NCBI GenBank assembly: GCA_900553475.1
Contig: USEF01000128.1
Coordinates: 1-5,002 of the forward strand
DNA length: 5,002 nucleotides
From: an uncultured Collinsella sp.
GTDB taxonomy: Bacteria; Actinomycetota; Coriobacteriia; Coriobacteriales; Coriobacteriaceae
Direction of reading: 5' to 3'
Part shown: positions 4,802-5,002 of the stretch, piece after piece
Layout: each line of letters opens with the position of its first letter
Position numbering within the stretch: the first letter of the stretch is position 1
Notes under the pieces: model-generated
What the model was told of the DNA's origin: nothing
What the model saw: the letters and a program-made list of their open reading frames with translations, nothing else
Databases searched by the model: none
Position numbers and translations under genes: made by a program

Positions 4802-5002
4802 ATGTTTACTCCGCTTATCACTCATGATTCTGACGGCACTGCATTGGCGGCACCCGTTGATGCCGCACGTCGCAACGGTGCCACGTACAAGACGCGCACG
4901 ATCGACAATCTGCGCATTAAGGACGATCGCCTGCGTGCGGCCATCGAGGGCACGGGCCGCCTACTGTTCGACGGCGGCATGGGCACCATGCTGCAAGCTG
5001 CC
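4802..5002 (+). CDS. metH: Cobalamin-dependent methionine synthase, N-terminal fragment (MetH)
   Basis: Only the first 67 codons are in the window; the frame is open to the right edge. Residues 53-65 (RLLFDGGMGTMLQ) match the opening of the homocysteine S-methyltransferase domain of MetH, which transfers the methyl group from methylcobalamin to homocysteine. The motif begins later than in E. coli MetH, where it is near residue 20, so there is an N-terminal extension of roughly 30-35 residues with no signal peptide or membrane segment. The start is supported by AGGAG six bases upstream, and no other ATG occurs in frame before the motif. Nine bases separate it from the previous gene. A homocysteine methyltransferase of another type sharing this domain is possible, but the metF and activation-protein neighbours favour MetH. 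Confidence 0.88.
   Translation, partial: MFTPLITHDSDGTALAAPVDAARRNGATYKTRTIDNLRIKDDRLRAAIEGTGRLLFDGGMGTMLQAA

Noticed and set aside
3893..4825. Minus-strand open frame (310 residues) opposite the activation-protein gene
   Set aside because: Antisense shadow with no motif or start signal; the plus strand encodes the SAM-binding RFSPGY motif and fits the operon.
1..5002. CRISPR array
   Set aside because: No set of short direct repeats at regular spacing was seen; the repeats here are inverted and of different families.

Overview
The window looks like a piece of chromosome from a Coriobacteriia-type actinobacterium, most likely Collinsella or a close relative. The grounds are GC-rich codon use, a type III glutamine synthetase (GlnN), a methionine synthase system with a free-standing activation protein, and several kinds of short palindromic repeats between the genes. 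The genus is an inference from style and gene content; no ribosomal RNA is present.

Layout. Positions 1-216 hold a palindromic repeat cut by the window edge, then a tRNA-Glu(UUC) gene with its own extended -10 promoter and a clear intrinsic terminator. Positions 216-555 contain no credible protein gene. They hold a degenerate copy of a tRNA 3' end (231-253) and a roughly 230-base element bounded by two long, inverted, near-identical arms (271-311 and 463-503). Positions 556-2706 are a complete minus-strand transcription unit: glnN (695 aa) and its terminator. Positions 2707-3131 are the divergent intergenic region. It holds the glnN leader with several small hairpins, a candidate glnN promoter overlapped by an interrupted inverted repeat, a perfect 29-bp hairpin with a 6-base loop, and three copies of the octamer TTGATTGG. 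Positions 3132-5002 are a plus-strand methionine operon: metF (290 aa), a separate cobalamin-dependent methionine synthase activation-domain protein (262 aa) whose start overlaps the metF stop, and the beginning of metH, whose ribosome binding site overlaps the preceding stop codon.

How the genes work together. MetF makes 5-methyltetrahydrofolate, MetH passes the methyl group through cobalamin to homocysteine, and the activation protein should repair oxidised cobalamin on MetH using S-adenosylmethionine. The activation module is its own gene, so MetH here probably lacks a C-terminal activation domain, but that end lies outside the window. GlnN assimilates ammonium and is transcribed away from the methionine operon.

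No wholly new biological system is evident. The least explained signals are the repeats: the long inverted arms downstream of the tRNA, the perfect 29-bp hairpin between the divergent operons, and the palindrome at the left edge. The split methionine synthase and its C-terminal cysteine cluster are the most interesting protein-level points.
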